From Amoebidium appalachense (lineage: Eukaryota > Ichthyosporea), in assembly GCA_963693365.1 (NCBI GenBank), contig CAVNZM010000017.1, forward strand, positions 5,766,001-5,830,000: DNA of 64,000 bases, given 5' to 3'. The position numbers and the translations under genes were made by a program. Positions within the stretch are counted from its first letter, which is position 1. Each line of letters opens with the position of its first letter. The notes under the pieces were generated by a model. The model saw only the letters and a list, made by a program, of their open reading frames with translations, was not told where the DNA came from and searched no databases. Positions 10,914 through 55,596 of the stretch are shown here, in pieces.

Positions 10914-13124
10914 AATCTATTACCTTGAGAACGTGGATGTGATATTATGGGGGTGTCGTCACTGTCATGGTCATGTGTGGGGATGTAAAAAGACGGCGGC
11001 GGCGGCAAGGGGAAGGGGGGGGGGGGGGGGGGGGGGGAGGGAGTGGCATCAGAACCTTTGATAGTCATATACGACATCTGCAGTAGAAGGGTGCAAGTAA
11101 CTTGGCAACTTTGTTCTCTGGCCCTTATTTCTGCTTTGCATAGTCTATATTGGTGTCTCACGTGTTTGTGTGCTCCAGAATTCTGTGTTCACTTTCTTTT
11201 CGCGAACGTTTTCTTATTTGAATGTTCAGCTTGATTCCGCTCTGCTTTCATGCATATGTTGGTGACGCCAGAATAACGTAGTTAACGATGACTGTTGAGA
11301 ATGTATTCAGCCTGCATACGGCAGGTTGTACCATTCGATGATGCAATAAAATACTGTGCAATACATAAGCATATGCATTCGCGCGCGCGCGCGCGAGTGT
11401 GAGTATGTGTTTTTGTGTGTGTGGAGACGGTATATGGATATCACACTCTTGCTCTTGTCTAGGAATAAATGGGACGTACCTTTCCTGTCTCCGTGTCACT
11501 GAACACTCAACGTTCCGTGGAAAGTGTATGCCGGGCTCAAAGCCCATATCGGTGGCCCGACCAAAAAGCATACACGCGCAAAAGCGGCACCCACATCCAC
11601 ACAACCACACTCTCACACCCGTACTCACCACCCCTCCACACACACACACTATCGATTATTTAAAGTTACACCAGAAAATGGTACGAAGACAAGGGCAGGC
11701 AAGGACACAAATATACTCGCTGCTTTCCCGTTTGCAGGTCGCAAAAACAAAGGCAACTGAACAGCACGTCAGAGCGTTCAATTATTCAAGCAATGCGTCT
11801 CTTCCATGTTTCACTCGTTGAGTTTAACAATACATGCTCGCGTGCCTCCGAAATTGGTACTTTATTTGACTAGTACACATTCGTGTGCTCCCCCCCCCCC
11901 ACCTTCTTTTGCCACTTTGCCGCACTCACACACGCAAGCAAACGCTTACCAACGCCAAATCAATAATGAGGCGTTCCGAGAGGCATGGCTTCCGCAGACA
12001 AGAGGCCACACAGTGTTCGGCTGGCGCCGGCAGAACATGCATACAACCTGTCCGAGTGCAGTACGATCAGATGTTCCTGCACGCTGCACTGTTCCGTGGA
12101 AAAGTCAAAAGTTTCAAGGTTAGCGAGATGGCGTAAGCGCATTATGCAATACTATACGGTAGCTGGTACAGTGTGTGCCACTATCACACCGAGTAAAACT
12201 CGAGCTCCAGGATGCAAAGTGTTCTCTCTTGTGGGAGCCAAAAAAAACAAAAAAAACTAATAGAAATCTTTGGAACTTGAACTTTTTGAAACTTTTAGGC
12301 AGGTGCCAACAGCCAATGGAAAAGTGCGATTTTACATGCATGCCTAACTTGCCTGCGCCGCTGGCCCGCTGCCAACTGCAATAAAACGTGCAAAAAAGGG
12401 GCACACAATTTTATTTTATTTTTAAAAAGTTTTTTTTTGTATTTCATCCGCCTATGAGCGTTTCTGGTACATGTTGTGTTTTTTGTATATCCCTATTATA
12501 AAACCTTGCACAGATGTACACAAACATGAGTCACAACGCCGTCAACGCCTTTGTTGGGATTCCTTTCGAGCAGAGCAAAACCAGTTTTATATTTCAAAAC
12601 AGTTCCAAGGTCTAAGTACATAAAGAAGCATTGAAACCTCATCAAATGGAACAAACGGAAATACAAGCATAATATAGTAGTAGTTGGTATCTATTTTAGT
12701 TGTTTTCTTACTTTTACAATATTAAGTGCATACACTCAGCATTTGTGCTCTTCACACAATATAAATGATCTATTTGCACCTCTCCCAGTGGAATCCTTGC
12801 GTTGCATTCCTTGGTCGGCTTCATAAAACAGCCGTGGCACACACACGTTACACACACTGCACACTGGTGTGAGCGGGGGGATGATTCGGACCTCCAAGTT
12901 ATTAGCCAAGCAATCCTAGAACACACCATTATCTTTCCTACACACACGAGGTTCAAGCATTGCTAACCTGTAGGGGTTTATTTTTCCCACACACATGATT
13001 CGCTTATAACATTCAAATTTATCATTGACACACCTGCACTGAAGCTTCGCCCGATTCAAAAACACAAAACCCGCGTTTCCTGTTTTGGTGTGAAGAACCA
13101 TCATAGGAAGGGGGAACACACGTA
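10914..13124. other. Intergenic, upstream of the giant gene
   Basis: No gene is supported. It holds a poly-G run near 11017-11037, a (GC)n patch near 11380-11395, a short poly-C near 11890-11900, and A/T-rich segments near 12240-12260 and 12410-12440. Short frames on both strands (11399-11821, 11806-12136, 12120-12404) have no domain and no conserved pattern that I recognise. The 5' UTR and promoter of the giant gene must lie in the right part, but no clear TATA box is visible. Confidence 0.5.
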
Positions 13125-44190
<31,066 letters not shown>

Positions 44191-44640
44191 GATATGAGCA
44201 GTAATGGATATACGAGATATATGTGATATCATAGTTATTAGTAGTGGTTCAAGGCCTAGGTACCAAGTGGTACGAGGCCTGAAATAGTATATAGTTTTGG
44301 ATTTAGCCTAGTATGGGGATTTGACCATTTTAACTTTTCCCTGAGTGGTATAATAAAAAAAATGAAGTCAATGTTAATAGATTTACATGAATGTAGAAGA
44401 TTTCTACACCTTTTGTTCGTTTTTCCGTAGCCCAAAAAGGCACACGAAACCCTTCATCGGTGAGATCAACATCGATGATCGAGTAAGCCAACTGGCATTT
44501 TACATATTAACACAAAAGAAAATAAATAAAACCATTTATTAAATCTTGACCTTATGCTTATGCGCCACAATCACCACAGGCTGTGAGATGCACACGTACA
44601 GCCGATCACATTCCGGGCAGGCTTGCAAGTGGGCGAGGGG
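44191..44640 (+). other. Giant gene 3' UTR and flank with polyadenylation signals
   Basis: AATAAA occurs at 44352-44357, about 160 nt after the stop codon. Further AATAAA-type hexamers lie near 44519-44530. Either could end the mRNA. The flank is AT-rich and free of homopolymers until poly-G begins near 44655. Confidence 0.6.
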
Positions 44641-44654
44641 AGGGGAGCTGGAGG

Positions 44655-44774
44655 GGGGGGGGGGGGGGGGTGGAGATTTCGATATAAGGGCATATATACG
44701 TGTGACTCCTTTAGGCAATTGCATATTAGGTGTCTGTAGACTGTGCCGTTTGTGTGTTGTGTGTGTTGGGGCGG

Positions 44775-44830
<56 letters not shown>

Positions 44831-45020
44831 CTGTGCACGTATTTCGAAATACGGGGCATAGGTGTGACTCCTTTAGGCCAAAATTGAGTGTGTGTAGACC
44901 GCGCGGGCGGGCGGGCGAGGGGGGAGGGGAGGGGGGGGGGGGGGGGGGGGGGGAGGGGGAGGAGGATTTGTACACGTGTGTCCACATGAACGAGGTCCTT
45001 CCTTTAAATTATAGGGGGTA
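44655..45020 (+). repeat. Short tandem family separated by poly-G
   Basis: Two islands share the order gcata...gtgtgactcctttaggc...gtgtgtagac or close variants (44680-44765 and 44830-44905), with poly-G between and around them. A third island (44965-45020) is weaker. The motif is different from the repeat at 49357-50229, so this is a second family with the same poly-G borders. Confidence 0.7.
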
Positions 45021-45887
45021 TCTTTGAGGCCGACTTATTGGCCTTTTTGGGTCAGGCCAAAATGGTGTTTGGTGCGCACCTCGCCTGCAGGTTAATTACA
45101 ACACGCAAATCGCTTTCGGGTCTGACCCGAGCCGGATTGCTAAAAGAAACCCCCTTTAATAATTCTACGTTAGCCATGGCAAACCAAGGTACACAGTGTG
45201 TACTACATGCACAATTATGACGGGTGGGGTCTTTGCTGAAATATATTTCGTACCCATAGTTTAGCTGCAAGCCGGACCTGAGACCTCCCTGTCCGATAGA
45301 AATATGTGGGGGGGGGGGGGGGGGGGGGGGGTAGAAAGTTTTTCATACTGATAATCTCTCGAGCTCCCCGGCCGACATATCAGCAGACAGTCACCAAAAT
45401 GCTTTCGACTCCCTCGGCACGTGCACCCAGATCTGGATCATCAAGTTGCAGGCGCATGCGGCAAAGCCTCCCGGTGCTTTGACCATGCCAAAAAGGGCAC
45501 ACTGTCAGGTTGTATCCGTCCGCGAAGTTGGTTTTCTCAAGGCCTTTTTCCTCTTCTTCTTTTTTCTCTTTTTCTTTTTCGTTTCTCAATTTTCTTTTGG
45601 GGGGGGGGGGGGTGGATCCCGCAAGGGAGGGAGGAAGGAGGGGGGAGGATTGGGGGGGAACATGTTGGGGGGGGGGGGGGGGGGTTAGTGTTTTTTCTTG
45701 TGTGGGGGGGGGGGGGGAGGGGGAGGGGGGAGGGGGGGGGGGGAGGACCTCAGGCTGCAGATCTCGGCCACGGGGCCTATATAGCTACTAATATGTCCAA
45801 TTAACGGTATAGCAGTAACACTTACCCAAACGTACCCGGCGCCAGCTGCAGCGGCTTCTATAGAGCACGAGGCCATAGCGTGGCCCC

Positions 45888-45936
<49 letters not shown>

Positions 45937-46942
45937 ACACATACATCAAAAAAGAGAAACACACAAGAGTGCTTTACTGAGACTTGGTCGATATTATCGT
46001 TATGAGTATGTTTTTAATTATTCTATTACAGAATCGGATAATCATATCCGTCCGCTTTAGGCATCCCCCTAAAATGTAGTTGCGGCTCACGTTCATACTT
46101 AGTATTGACGTATTGGGACAGCTGCTGTATTTTTTTTAGGGCCGGGGGGGGAGGGGAGGGAGAGGAGGTGCCGGGGGTAGGGTGGGGTGTGGTGGGGTGG
46201 GGTGAGGGGGGGGGGGGGGGGGGGGGGGGGGGGAGGGGGCAGTGGATTTGAAAAAAATCGGCCTGTAAATGCAATGAGAACATCCCAAAATCTGGCTGCA
46301 GGCTGCAGTGCATGTTAACAAACATAAAAAAGAAAAATCCAGCTGGACTCTGTCTTGTTCCTATTGGTGGAGATCTTTCGTAAAAACGGACATGTAGGGC
46401 ACCACTATTTGATAAAACATTCATCGTGATTGACAATGTGACAAAAACATGGTGCGGCCAACAGCTCTAGTGCTGCAGCAGGACCCGGTGTGTGTGTGTG
46501 TGTGACGGTGTGTGTGTATGTTTGGAGGGGGGGGGGAGGGGGGTATGATTATGATTATGTTGTGCTTTGTATGTATGCTCAGCCCGACTGCTGAGGACCG
46601 AGGGGAGACGATGTACATGTGGGCTGGGTCCCATCGTGTAAGGCTGTGTGATCCCCCCCCCCCCCCCCCCCCCCCCCCCACACACACCACACACACACAC
46701 ACACACACCTCCCCCCCCCCCCCCCCCACCCCCAAAATTTTTTTTTAATGACTTGGGCCAACCCACCCTACCCTTCATGCAGGCAGGAAATCACAGATTT
46801 TCCGGATCCATCACTTATTAACAGAAGCAAGGGATTTTCGTACATGTATAGTATTGCCTAGTAGGTCCGATTGCAGGCTGGGGTACAGCCGGAGGAACAC
46901 AATATGATGTGTATGTGTGCGCACGCGCATGTGTGTGTGTGT

Positions 46943-47012
<70 letters not shown>

Positions 47013-47059
47013 CAGTATGTGCACAGTATGCATGCATGTGTGTGCGCAGTATGCCTGCA

Positions 47060-47093
<34 letters not shown>

Positions 47094-47475
47094 CATGCGC
47101 TTGCGTGTGCTATTTCTGCAATATAAAGGCATGTGCAAGTGATGATAAATTTATGGGAGCGTGCTTCGGGATCCCCCCCCCTCCCCCCCCCCAATTTTTT
47201 TTCTTGTCTGTTTATTTGTGTGCCTGTGCGTGCGCATGTGTGTGTGTGTGTGTAATGATTGGATGGGTGAGCCGGTGGGAGCTAGGGGGGGGGAGGGGGG
47301 GGGGGGAGGGGAAGGGGGTGGGGGAATTAAATGCAGCATATGGAGGGTTGGAAACACGAAAGCCAAAACTAGAACAACGCCAGAAGCCAAAATATGACCA
47401 TTTAAAAATGAAAATTCGCAGGCAAGCGACACTTGGGGGGGTTGGCGTGGGGTGGATGGGGATGCGACGGTGGTG

Positions 47476-47545
<70 letters not shown>

Positions 47546-47870
47546 GGGGGGGGGTGTGGGGAGGGGGGGATTTGTAGGAATGGAGGAAAAACAAGTCTTG
47601 ATTCCCGGGCTGCCTTGTAATGTTTCATTGACTTTATTGATGCCGAAACTCATCAGGCGGAAGTATTTCGGTCTGCTACAGTATATGGGTCATTCGGAAA
47701 CCTCTCTTTAGAACCCCTAGGCCTCCTCCCTCATAAAATAATAAAGCCGCCATACTCTTACGTTGCGAATCATTTGTACATCGTACTGTGTTGACATCTC
47801 AAATACGAACAATGTGGTGTGGACAAGTTTGCACGTGTACACATGTGTTTGTGCTCCAATGTAAAACCCA
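45021..47870. other. Intergenic, homopolymer- and microsatellite-rich
   Basis: No gene is supported. Poly-G runs lie near 45307-45330, 45600-45735 and 46207-46235, poly-C near 45888-45934 and 46652-46680, and (GT)n near 46945-47010 and 47480-47542. Frames at 45380-45589 (-) and 46026-46436 (-) are open but have no recognisable domain. Confidence 0.6.
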
Positions 47871-48221
47871 TAGACACGTTTTACTACAGTACATTTTGAA
47901 AAATATCATGAGTATAAGTATATCGCCGAATCTGGTAAGATCGCGAAAAAGATATTCAAAATCGATATACTAAAGTATATCGATCATATGAAAGGGCCAA
48001 AAGATATACTTCGGAAGAATAGTATATCTTTTGGCCAGATCAAATTTGATTGGAGGCGAACGCATCGAATGGGCACCAGGGTCGGGTCGGCTGTTCGCAA
48101 TATACTTTTTATATACTAAATAAAAAGTGGTACGGTAAAATTGACCACATCAAAAAGTATAAGCATATCGAGATATACTTATACTATACTTTTCAAATTG
48201 TGTTATAGTAAAACGTGTCTA
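47871..48221. mobile_element. MITE-like foldback element with TA flanks (351 bp)
   Basis: The ends are imperfect terminal inverted repeats of about 55 bp. The left end reads TAGACACGTTTTACTAcag..., and the right end read in reverse reads TAGACACGTTTTACTAtaa.... Both continue with TTTGAAAA and AGTATAAGTATATC. TA stands at both outer edges, as expected for the target duplication of Tc1/mariner-type elements. Inside are two more perfect palindromes: 47961-47984 (11-bp arms, 2-nt spacer) and 47995-48036 (16-bp arms GGCCAAAAGATATACT, 10-nt loop). There is no ORF, so a transposase must act in trans. The left boundary could be a few bases off. Confidence 0.82.
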
Positions 48222-49313
48222 ATCCCGCTGGCCCCAAAGCATAGTGCACAGTGCCAACTAAGCTTTTTGTTACCGTGAAAGGCGTGAGGGAGGGAGGGAG
48301 TCTGTGTGTGTGTGTGTGTAGGTGGGTGGGTGGTGGTGGTGGTGGTGGGGGGGGGGGGTATATCACACAGTACGAAGCACAAATAATTCACAACGTAGGA
48401 GCATTGCAGCTCTATTTTTTTTTCTGAGGAATGGGGGAGGTGGGGCTATCTGCTTTAGGTAGCTAAGAGCTGTGATAAGGGGGAGGGTTGGGTGGCGGGA
48501 GGTTGGAATGCGTGTTAAGTACAAACTCACCCAGGTGATCACGGGGTGCCAATGTGCCAAAGCACACACACAATCCCTCAAGGGCATAGAGGTTATCGAG
48601 AGATGGAAGTTAAAAGCGAAGAACACAAGAAGAATGCGAGGAGCGGGGTGTAAAGAAACTGAGCCATGGAGAAGGAGGGGTAGTGTGTTTGAAGGGAAGG
48701 AGGGGTAGTGTGTTTGTAGAGAAGGAGGGGTAGTGTGTTTGTGAGTGTTCTGTGGTAGCTCCCGGGCTGCGACAGCCCCGAGAGAGAGGGGGGGAAGGGG
48801 GGGGGGGGGGGGGGGAGATTTATGCGTTAGAGGGTTGGAAATATGGAGGAGACTACAAAGGAAAAAACCACAAAACGTCACAAAAATGAAAAACCCGAAA
48901 TCAAGAAATTTAGGCGTGCAGGCAGATGACACGACAGAGCCCCCGGGGGGGGGGGGGGGGGGGGGGGGGGGATGTGTTAGATAGTACGAATTACATATTC
49001 AAGACTTCTAAGGAAATGCAAAGCACCCAAATGCATCATGAGCAAAGCCCATCCTCAGAGGAAGAAAGGGGGGTGGGAGGAGGGGAGGGAAAGCCATCTA
49101 GTTGGGAAGGGGGGGGGGGGGGGGGGGGGGGGGAGGGATGCGGAGCATGATGCGTACAATGTACAACTACACGATGACGGGAAAAGAGAGGGGGGAGGGC
49201 GGGGGTTATTGGGTATTATCATCCGTTCCACCGCACGAAGATACAAGTGTTGAAGTAATAAAGATGGGAGGACTGAACGCACGAGAGTATGCAACAGGGT
49301 CCATTTGGGGGCG

Positions 49314-49356
<43 letters not shown>
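48222..49356. other. Intergenic repeats with poly-G islands
   Basis: No gene is supported. It contains poly-G runs (near 48349, 48797-48815, 48944-48970, 49110-49132 and 49317-49356) and short islands between them. The island 48973-49070 ends in agcaaagcccatcctcag and resembles the dispersed repeat that follows. Confidence 0.6.
48671..48740. repeat. 25-bp minisatellite, three units
   Basis: gaaggaggggtagtgtgttt recurs at 48671, 48696 and 48721 with short spacers between. Confidence 0.9.
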
Positions 49357-49358
<2 letters not shown>

Positions 49359-49807
49359 GAATGCGGAACACGGTACGAAGTACGCATACACGACGAGAAG
49401 CATGATGCAGGACACATGCAAAGGAAAACATTCAAGTATGCAACATCAGTCATGTGCACAGTATGCGTTATAAGCAGAGCCCATCCTCAGGGAGGACCCA
49501 AGTCATCAATTGCGTCTGAGTTTCGACCCTTTAGCCCGCGTATATACGACGCTCCAACTCAGACAGCAGCATCAACTGAACTTGGGCGGGTCAACCCGTC
49601 TTGATCAAAGACGAGCAGGGTTGCTTATGCAAGCAAGGTGAGCAAAACGGTGAAGATGTGTGTGCAAACTAATGCAGTGCAGCGAAAAAATGCGCATGTG
49701 CTTACAGATGCACGACACAGAGCAACCATGCCCGGTTGCATGGAAGTAAAGCGGTCTCCATACAGTGGTCTGTCCTGAAAGGACACCTCTGAAAGAAGAC
49801 TGGGGGG
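49357..49807 (+). repeat. Dispersed repeat, full-length copy A
   Basis: A unit of about 450 bp beginning ttgaatgcggaacacggtac directly after a poly-G run. It contains gcagagcccatcctcaggga and gcgtatatacgacgctccaa, and ends ...gtggtctgtcctgaaagg...gaagactggggggg. It has no coding potential. An internal near-palindrome, cgtcttgatcaaagacg, is present. Copy B follows at once. I found no convincing tRNA-like head or transposase end, so the class is open. Confidence 0.9.
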
Positions 49808-50229
49808 GTTTTGAATGCGGAACACGGTACGAAGTACGCATACACGACGAGAAGCATGGTGCAGGACACATGCAAAGGAAAACATTCAAGTATGCAACAT
49901 CAGCCATGTGCACAGTACGCGTCATAAGCAGAGCCCATCCTCAGGGAGGACCCAAGTCATCAATTGCGTCTGAGTTTCGACCCCTTAGCCCGCGTATATA
50001 CGACGCTCCAACTCAGACAGCAGCATCAACTGAACTTGGGCGGGTCAACCCGTCTTGATCAAAGACGAGCAGGGTTGCTTAGGCAAGCAAGGTGAGCAAA
50101 ACGGTGAAGATGTGTGTGCAAACTAATGCAGTGCAGCGAAAAATGCGCATGTGCTTACAGATGCACGACACAGAGCAACCATGCCAGGTTGCAGGGAAGT
50201 AAAGCGGTCTCCACACAGTGGTCTGTCCT
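49808..50229 (+). repeat. Dispersed repeat, full-length copy B, tandem to copy A
   Basis: Nearly identical to copy A over about 415 bp, with scattered single-base changes such as cagtatgcgtta versus cagtacgcgtca. It ends in gtctgtcctagggggg. Copy A carries about 35 extra bases at its end. The head-to-tail arrangement shares the internal poly-G as the junction. Confidence 0.9.
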
Positions 50230-50270
50230 AGGGGGGAGGGGGGGTTATGTTGAATGCCAGGAGAACACCG

Positions 50271-50326
<56 letters not shown>

Positions 50327-52240
50327 GCGTGTGCGCGCGTGCGTGTGGTGGTGTTTTTTTTTTTTTTTTTTTTTTTGAGGGGGATTATACTGCCAGAAAC
50401 CAAAGTTTGGCAAATGTGCCTCCCAGACACAAGAAACCGTGCGAAGATGCACCATGCAACAAAAAAAGAGATAGAAAGAAAGAAAGGAGAAGGGGACCAC
50501 GTGGTGAAGGGGCATGGCTTAAAGAACGAACACAAGAGAAAAAAGATGTTCAGTTGGGTTCTGGATTTCGAAGTGGTATAGAAGGGAGAATAATTTACAG
50601 GACTTGCACGTGCTGGGTGTGCGCGTGAAACCTAGGTCCAACCGGAAAAGAGAGAGGCAGAAAGAGAGAGAGAGAGAGAGTGTGTGTGTGTGGGGGGGGG
50701 GGGGGAGGGGGGTGGTGTATGCGTTCGAGGGTAGGATATATGGAGCAGACAACAAGGGACAAAATACAAAGGGGCGGAGGATGGAAGAGAGAGGGGGGAA
50801 TGGGCGGCTGCACATAGAAACATGACTCAACTTGTGCAGAAGCTTTTCCATGGGTAGCCACTAACATGCCCTGTCAAAACGAGCATACAGGGTCACCTGA
50901 AGAGGAATGGGCCACACATCCAGGAGCAGGGCTTGTGTGTGTGTGTGTGTGTTTTGGGGGGGGGGGCGGGGGGGACTAAAGTTGAATAGAAGAGTAAAGT
51001 AAAACTGTGTGTGTGTGTGGGGGGGGGGGAGGGGGGGCTACACTTTAAAAAAATCACGCAGTTAAAAGTGACCATATTCGTTGGCCTGCACATATGGTGC
51101 AGCTAAGGTTTCCAAGACGCAGGTCAGCGTGAACAATAGAGGGGTGTGAGGCAGAGCAGATAACGGCGAGCTGATCAGAGCAGGGGACAAAAAGCATGCT
51201 AACAAGGACACCAACACGAGGCACGGAAAAGGGTTCCCGGGCAAAGCAGACAGTAGGAGAGATGGCGGGAAGGACAACTGGGAAAAGGGGGAGGAGTTAG
51301 GATGGAAGAGTTATGCAGAGGGGAATGCATGAAAAGGTTTAGAGGCTGATGATGATGCTGCACTATGCCGGTAGGGTGCTTACGAGAGTAACCCGATAAG
51401 ATTGCAAAAAAACACATCCAGGGCCATGCTTGGCACGTACCATGGCTGGTGACAGTTGACACATCCCATGCGCCCATGCAACCCGTTACCAGGCCCCTTT
51501 CCAACCCAGGGTGGAGACACTGAAGGGCGACTCTCTTCTTCGGCACAGCCAAACGAAGTAGGCATAGATGTTGCCGCCTTGCAGCCCAAAAAAGATAAGA
51601 TGTGACCAGACCGGTCGTATGTTCCGCTTTATTTGATTCTGAGGGGCGCACCACACCGTCTAACTTTCCCATTCTCTTCTAAGAGGCGCTAACTCTAAAA
51701 GCTTAGACACTTGAGGGAAAAGAACGAGATCTCAGAACAAAAGACATGTGAGATCCAAACCTCTGCGTGGCCACCAAATCCAAGCCCGGTTTTGCATGTG
51801 CCAAGACCGAGTGCAAAGTTCAGTCAGTCTAGTAGTCTAGCACACCGGCTCCCAAGCAAGAATGAGCGCGCAAAGCAACGATCACCTCTGAACATGAGAA
51901 ATAAACTCCAGGCAACAGCCCCTCGGCCTCTCTGTTTTTTTTTCCTAAAGCGATTCATCGAGATGGCGGCCGCGGCATGCGGATACACAGGAATTTTTCC
52001 CGTGAGAGTTATGCCAGCGCCCAGATCTCGCGCAATATTGGCAAAATACTGTTAAAAAAATTTTTTGTTTCTCTTGGCTTACAGAAATTTATGTTTGTTT
52101 CTTTTGATTATAATAAAAATAATATCATCATCTATCTCCCTCCCTCTCTCTCTCTTTTGGGCTCTCTCTCTTCCTCTCTCTCCCAGCGTGACACACCCCG
52201 TCTCTCTCTTTCGGAATCGTGCAAGAAAAATGCCTCGCTT
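50230..52240. other. Intergenic, nothing recognised
   Basis: (GT)n at 50275-50320, poly-T near 50355-50376, poly-G near 50691-50705, 50955-50980 and 51020-51040, then fairly normal sequence from 51060. Frames at 51199-51672 (-) and 51711-52055 (+) are open but match no family I know and show no domain pattern. Confidence 0.55.
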
Positions 52241-52242
52241 GC

Positions 52243-52750
52243 TGATTGGTTGCCATCGTTTCACCCAATAAAGGCGATATTAGCGCATGACTGTTCACAA
52301 ATGAAACGGCGTTAATAATAATTGCAGGGAAATCTAAGATTCGTGCCCATACATTGATAAACATACAAAATGAGTTTAATTTTCTCAGATAGGAGTTAAA
52401 GAGAACAAGTTGTTTTTTTGATGTTTTTCCATGCTATTTATTTTTGGCAAAATAAGTCTCTTTATCATTGTTTGCTTTGATTTCTATTCCTTGAAAATGT
52501 AAACAAACCAAGCCCGCAGAAACGAGATGTTCCAATCAACTCTGCACTAAAGAGGTTTTACTAACCGATTTTTCATTGGCGCGCAGAAATTTTTGCACCA
52601 AACCACATGGCAATGTCTATGCATGACCTAAGTTCGTCAAAGTATTTTGATTGGCTATATCTAGTCAAAGCCGGCCACAAGGAGGATCCATAATTGGCTT
52701 TTGCATTTTGTACCAGCAATTTTGCAGTGTTTTAGGATCTCTATGATTGG
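52243..52750. promoter_or_regulatory. CCAAT-box cluster upstream of actin
   Basis: CCAATCA or its complement TGATTGG occurs at 52243-52249, 52532-52538, 52648-52654 and 52744-52750, all in the 0.9 kb before the actin start. Related ATTGG/CCAAT forms lie at about 52585, 52938 and 53009. CCAAT boxes bound by NF-Y-type factors are common in strong eukaryotic promoters. Their role here is inferred from position. Confidence 0.5.
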
Positions 52751-53058
52751 TGGATAAATTATCCGAGACTCGCTATTGTTTACTTCTAGAGCGCTTATAA
52801 CGTTCATAATCCCCTATATTACAGGTAAATTATACTCAATATTTATATAAAAAAAAAAGTAATTTGTATTACAAAATAGCTTTAGCTACTTATATTACCC
52901 TTGCAACGCAACTTTGCCCAAACTTTGATGATATACTATTGGTTCACGATCAGGAGCTTTTTTATTTTGTGTACGAATGTCCCCTCTTTTCGCCGCAGTC
53001 TGCTGCACCCAATCCGCAATCACTCTGCTCACCTGCCATATTTGGCTAGTTGCTCACA

Positions 53059-54280
<1,222 letters not shown>

Positions 54281-54434
54281 ACATGTACGCTGCTTTTTAG
54301 ATATGTCCACTATCGTGTGTGATGTTTTCGCCAAGTGGTTGTGCATTAGTTCTGTGTTACGAATGAATACGTAAGTGTATTTCCGAATTAAGTGTGTCGT
54401 CCAGTGAGCGTGTTGATCGCGCAGTCCAAATGAA

Positions 54435-54440
54435 AATAAA
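54435..54440 (+). terminator. Actin polyadenylation signal
   Basis: AATAAA stands 155 nt after the actin stop codon and is the first such hexamer downstream. The mRNA probably ends 10-30 nt later. Confidence 0.6.
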
Positions 54441-54752
54441 ATAGATGATTTATAAGGGCCTAGTGCCCTATAACTATATGCGTTTCATTATGGTGCATGT
54501 TCTGATCTACATGGCACACACATCACAACACACACCACATACATCGAACAAGCCTTTCTTGCACGCTGCTCTCCTTCCACGATGCAAACGCATGCGCACA
54601 CGGGACACCTGCGCCGAATCTTTGCTTTTGCGTATGCACCCCCCCCCCCCCCCCCCCCCACACCACCACCACACACTAAGCACATCACATCGACAGAACA
54701 AGCCTCTATTCCACGTCTTCCTGCCTCTACGTGATGCAAGTGCACGTGCACT

Positions 54753-54972
54753 GATACACCAACACCCGGTAGTGGTAGACCGTGTTTCCCTTGCACTTTG
54801 CGCATCTGAAATGGATGGACCCGCCCTGCCTCCCTCTCCAACACTACCGAGTCGTTGCTTTTGTTTTACGGCTACACACACCTCTATACACTTCTTCTTG
54901 GGTAGCCCCCCCCCCGTCCCCTGCCCCCAGTGGCTCTGCTTATGAAACACTCTTTGTGCGTCCATGGCGTTG
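54753..54972 (+). repeat. Left arm of a 220-bp inverted repeat
   Basis: It matches the reverse complement of 55597-55815 with only a few differences (a C-run length, gtgg/gcgg, gaaac/gaagc, ggcgt/ggcat). The arm starts gatacaccaacacccggtag and ends in tccatggcgttg. The spacer between arms is about 624 bp. Confidence 0.9.
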
Positions 54973-55532
54973 TGCATTGTTTTGTCCGACAGTAATATGT
55001 GCTTTGCACTCTGTTTTTATACATAGTGATTTCAAACCCTCCCACTCCTCATGATCCTTGTGCGTGCAGCGCAACCCGTGCATTTGTAATCGAATTTGTG
55101 TTTCCCTATATGCACGGGCCACATTTAGCACACCTCGCCTGAACAATTTTTTGGTTCCTGGGTTTGTGTGACCTTTTGCACCTTGTCTTCAATGCCAACA
55201 CTCGATTGCATACAGATCCCCCCCCCCCCTCTCCCCCCCCCCCCCCCCCCCCCCCCCCTCCTCTCCTCACCTGCCCACCTGCCTCCCTCCCTCCCTCCCA
55301 CTCTACGTTTTGCACTTTCCTTCAATTTCCAACACAATCACATACACATTTCCCCCCTCCCTCCCCCTCCCCCCTTCCCCCCTTCCCTCCCTCCCTCCCT
55401 CCCGGCCCCGGGGATGAGCCCACCTATCTGCTTACGGTGCATACTTCTTTTTGTGTGTGCTTTGCAATCTACATTTTGTTTTCTGTTATGGATTTGCACG
55501 TAACTTAGGAATCTAGACAGCTGCAACACATG

Positions 55533-55592
<60 letters not shown>

Positions 55593-55596
55593 CCAA
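54973..55596. other. Spacer of the inverted repeat, poly-C rich
   Basis: No gene is seen. Poly-C runs lie near 55219-55258 and 55537-55590. The islands between them look like decayed copies of the dispersed repeat, for example gatgagcccacctatctgct at 55413. Confidence 0.6.

Noticed and set aside
49500-50060. tRNA-derived SINE reading of the dispersed repeat
   Set aside because: gggtcgaaactc on the minus strand is only a near match to a Pol III B box, and no A box at proper spacing was found.
51199-52055. Open frames at 51199-51672 (-) and 51711-52055 (+)
   Set aside because: No recognisable motif, and the second starts only from a non-ATG codon.
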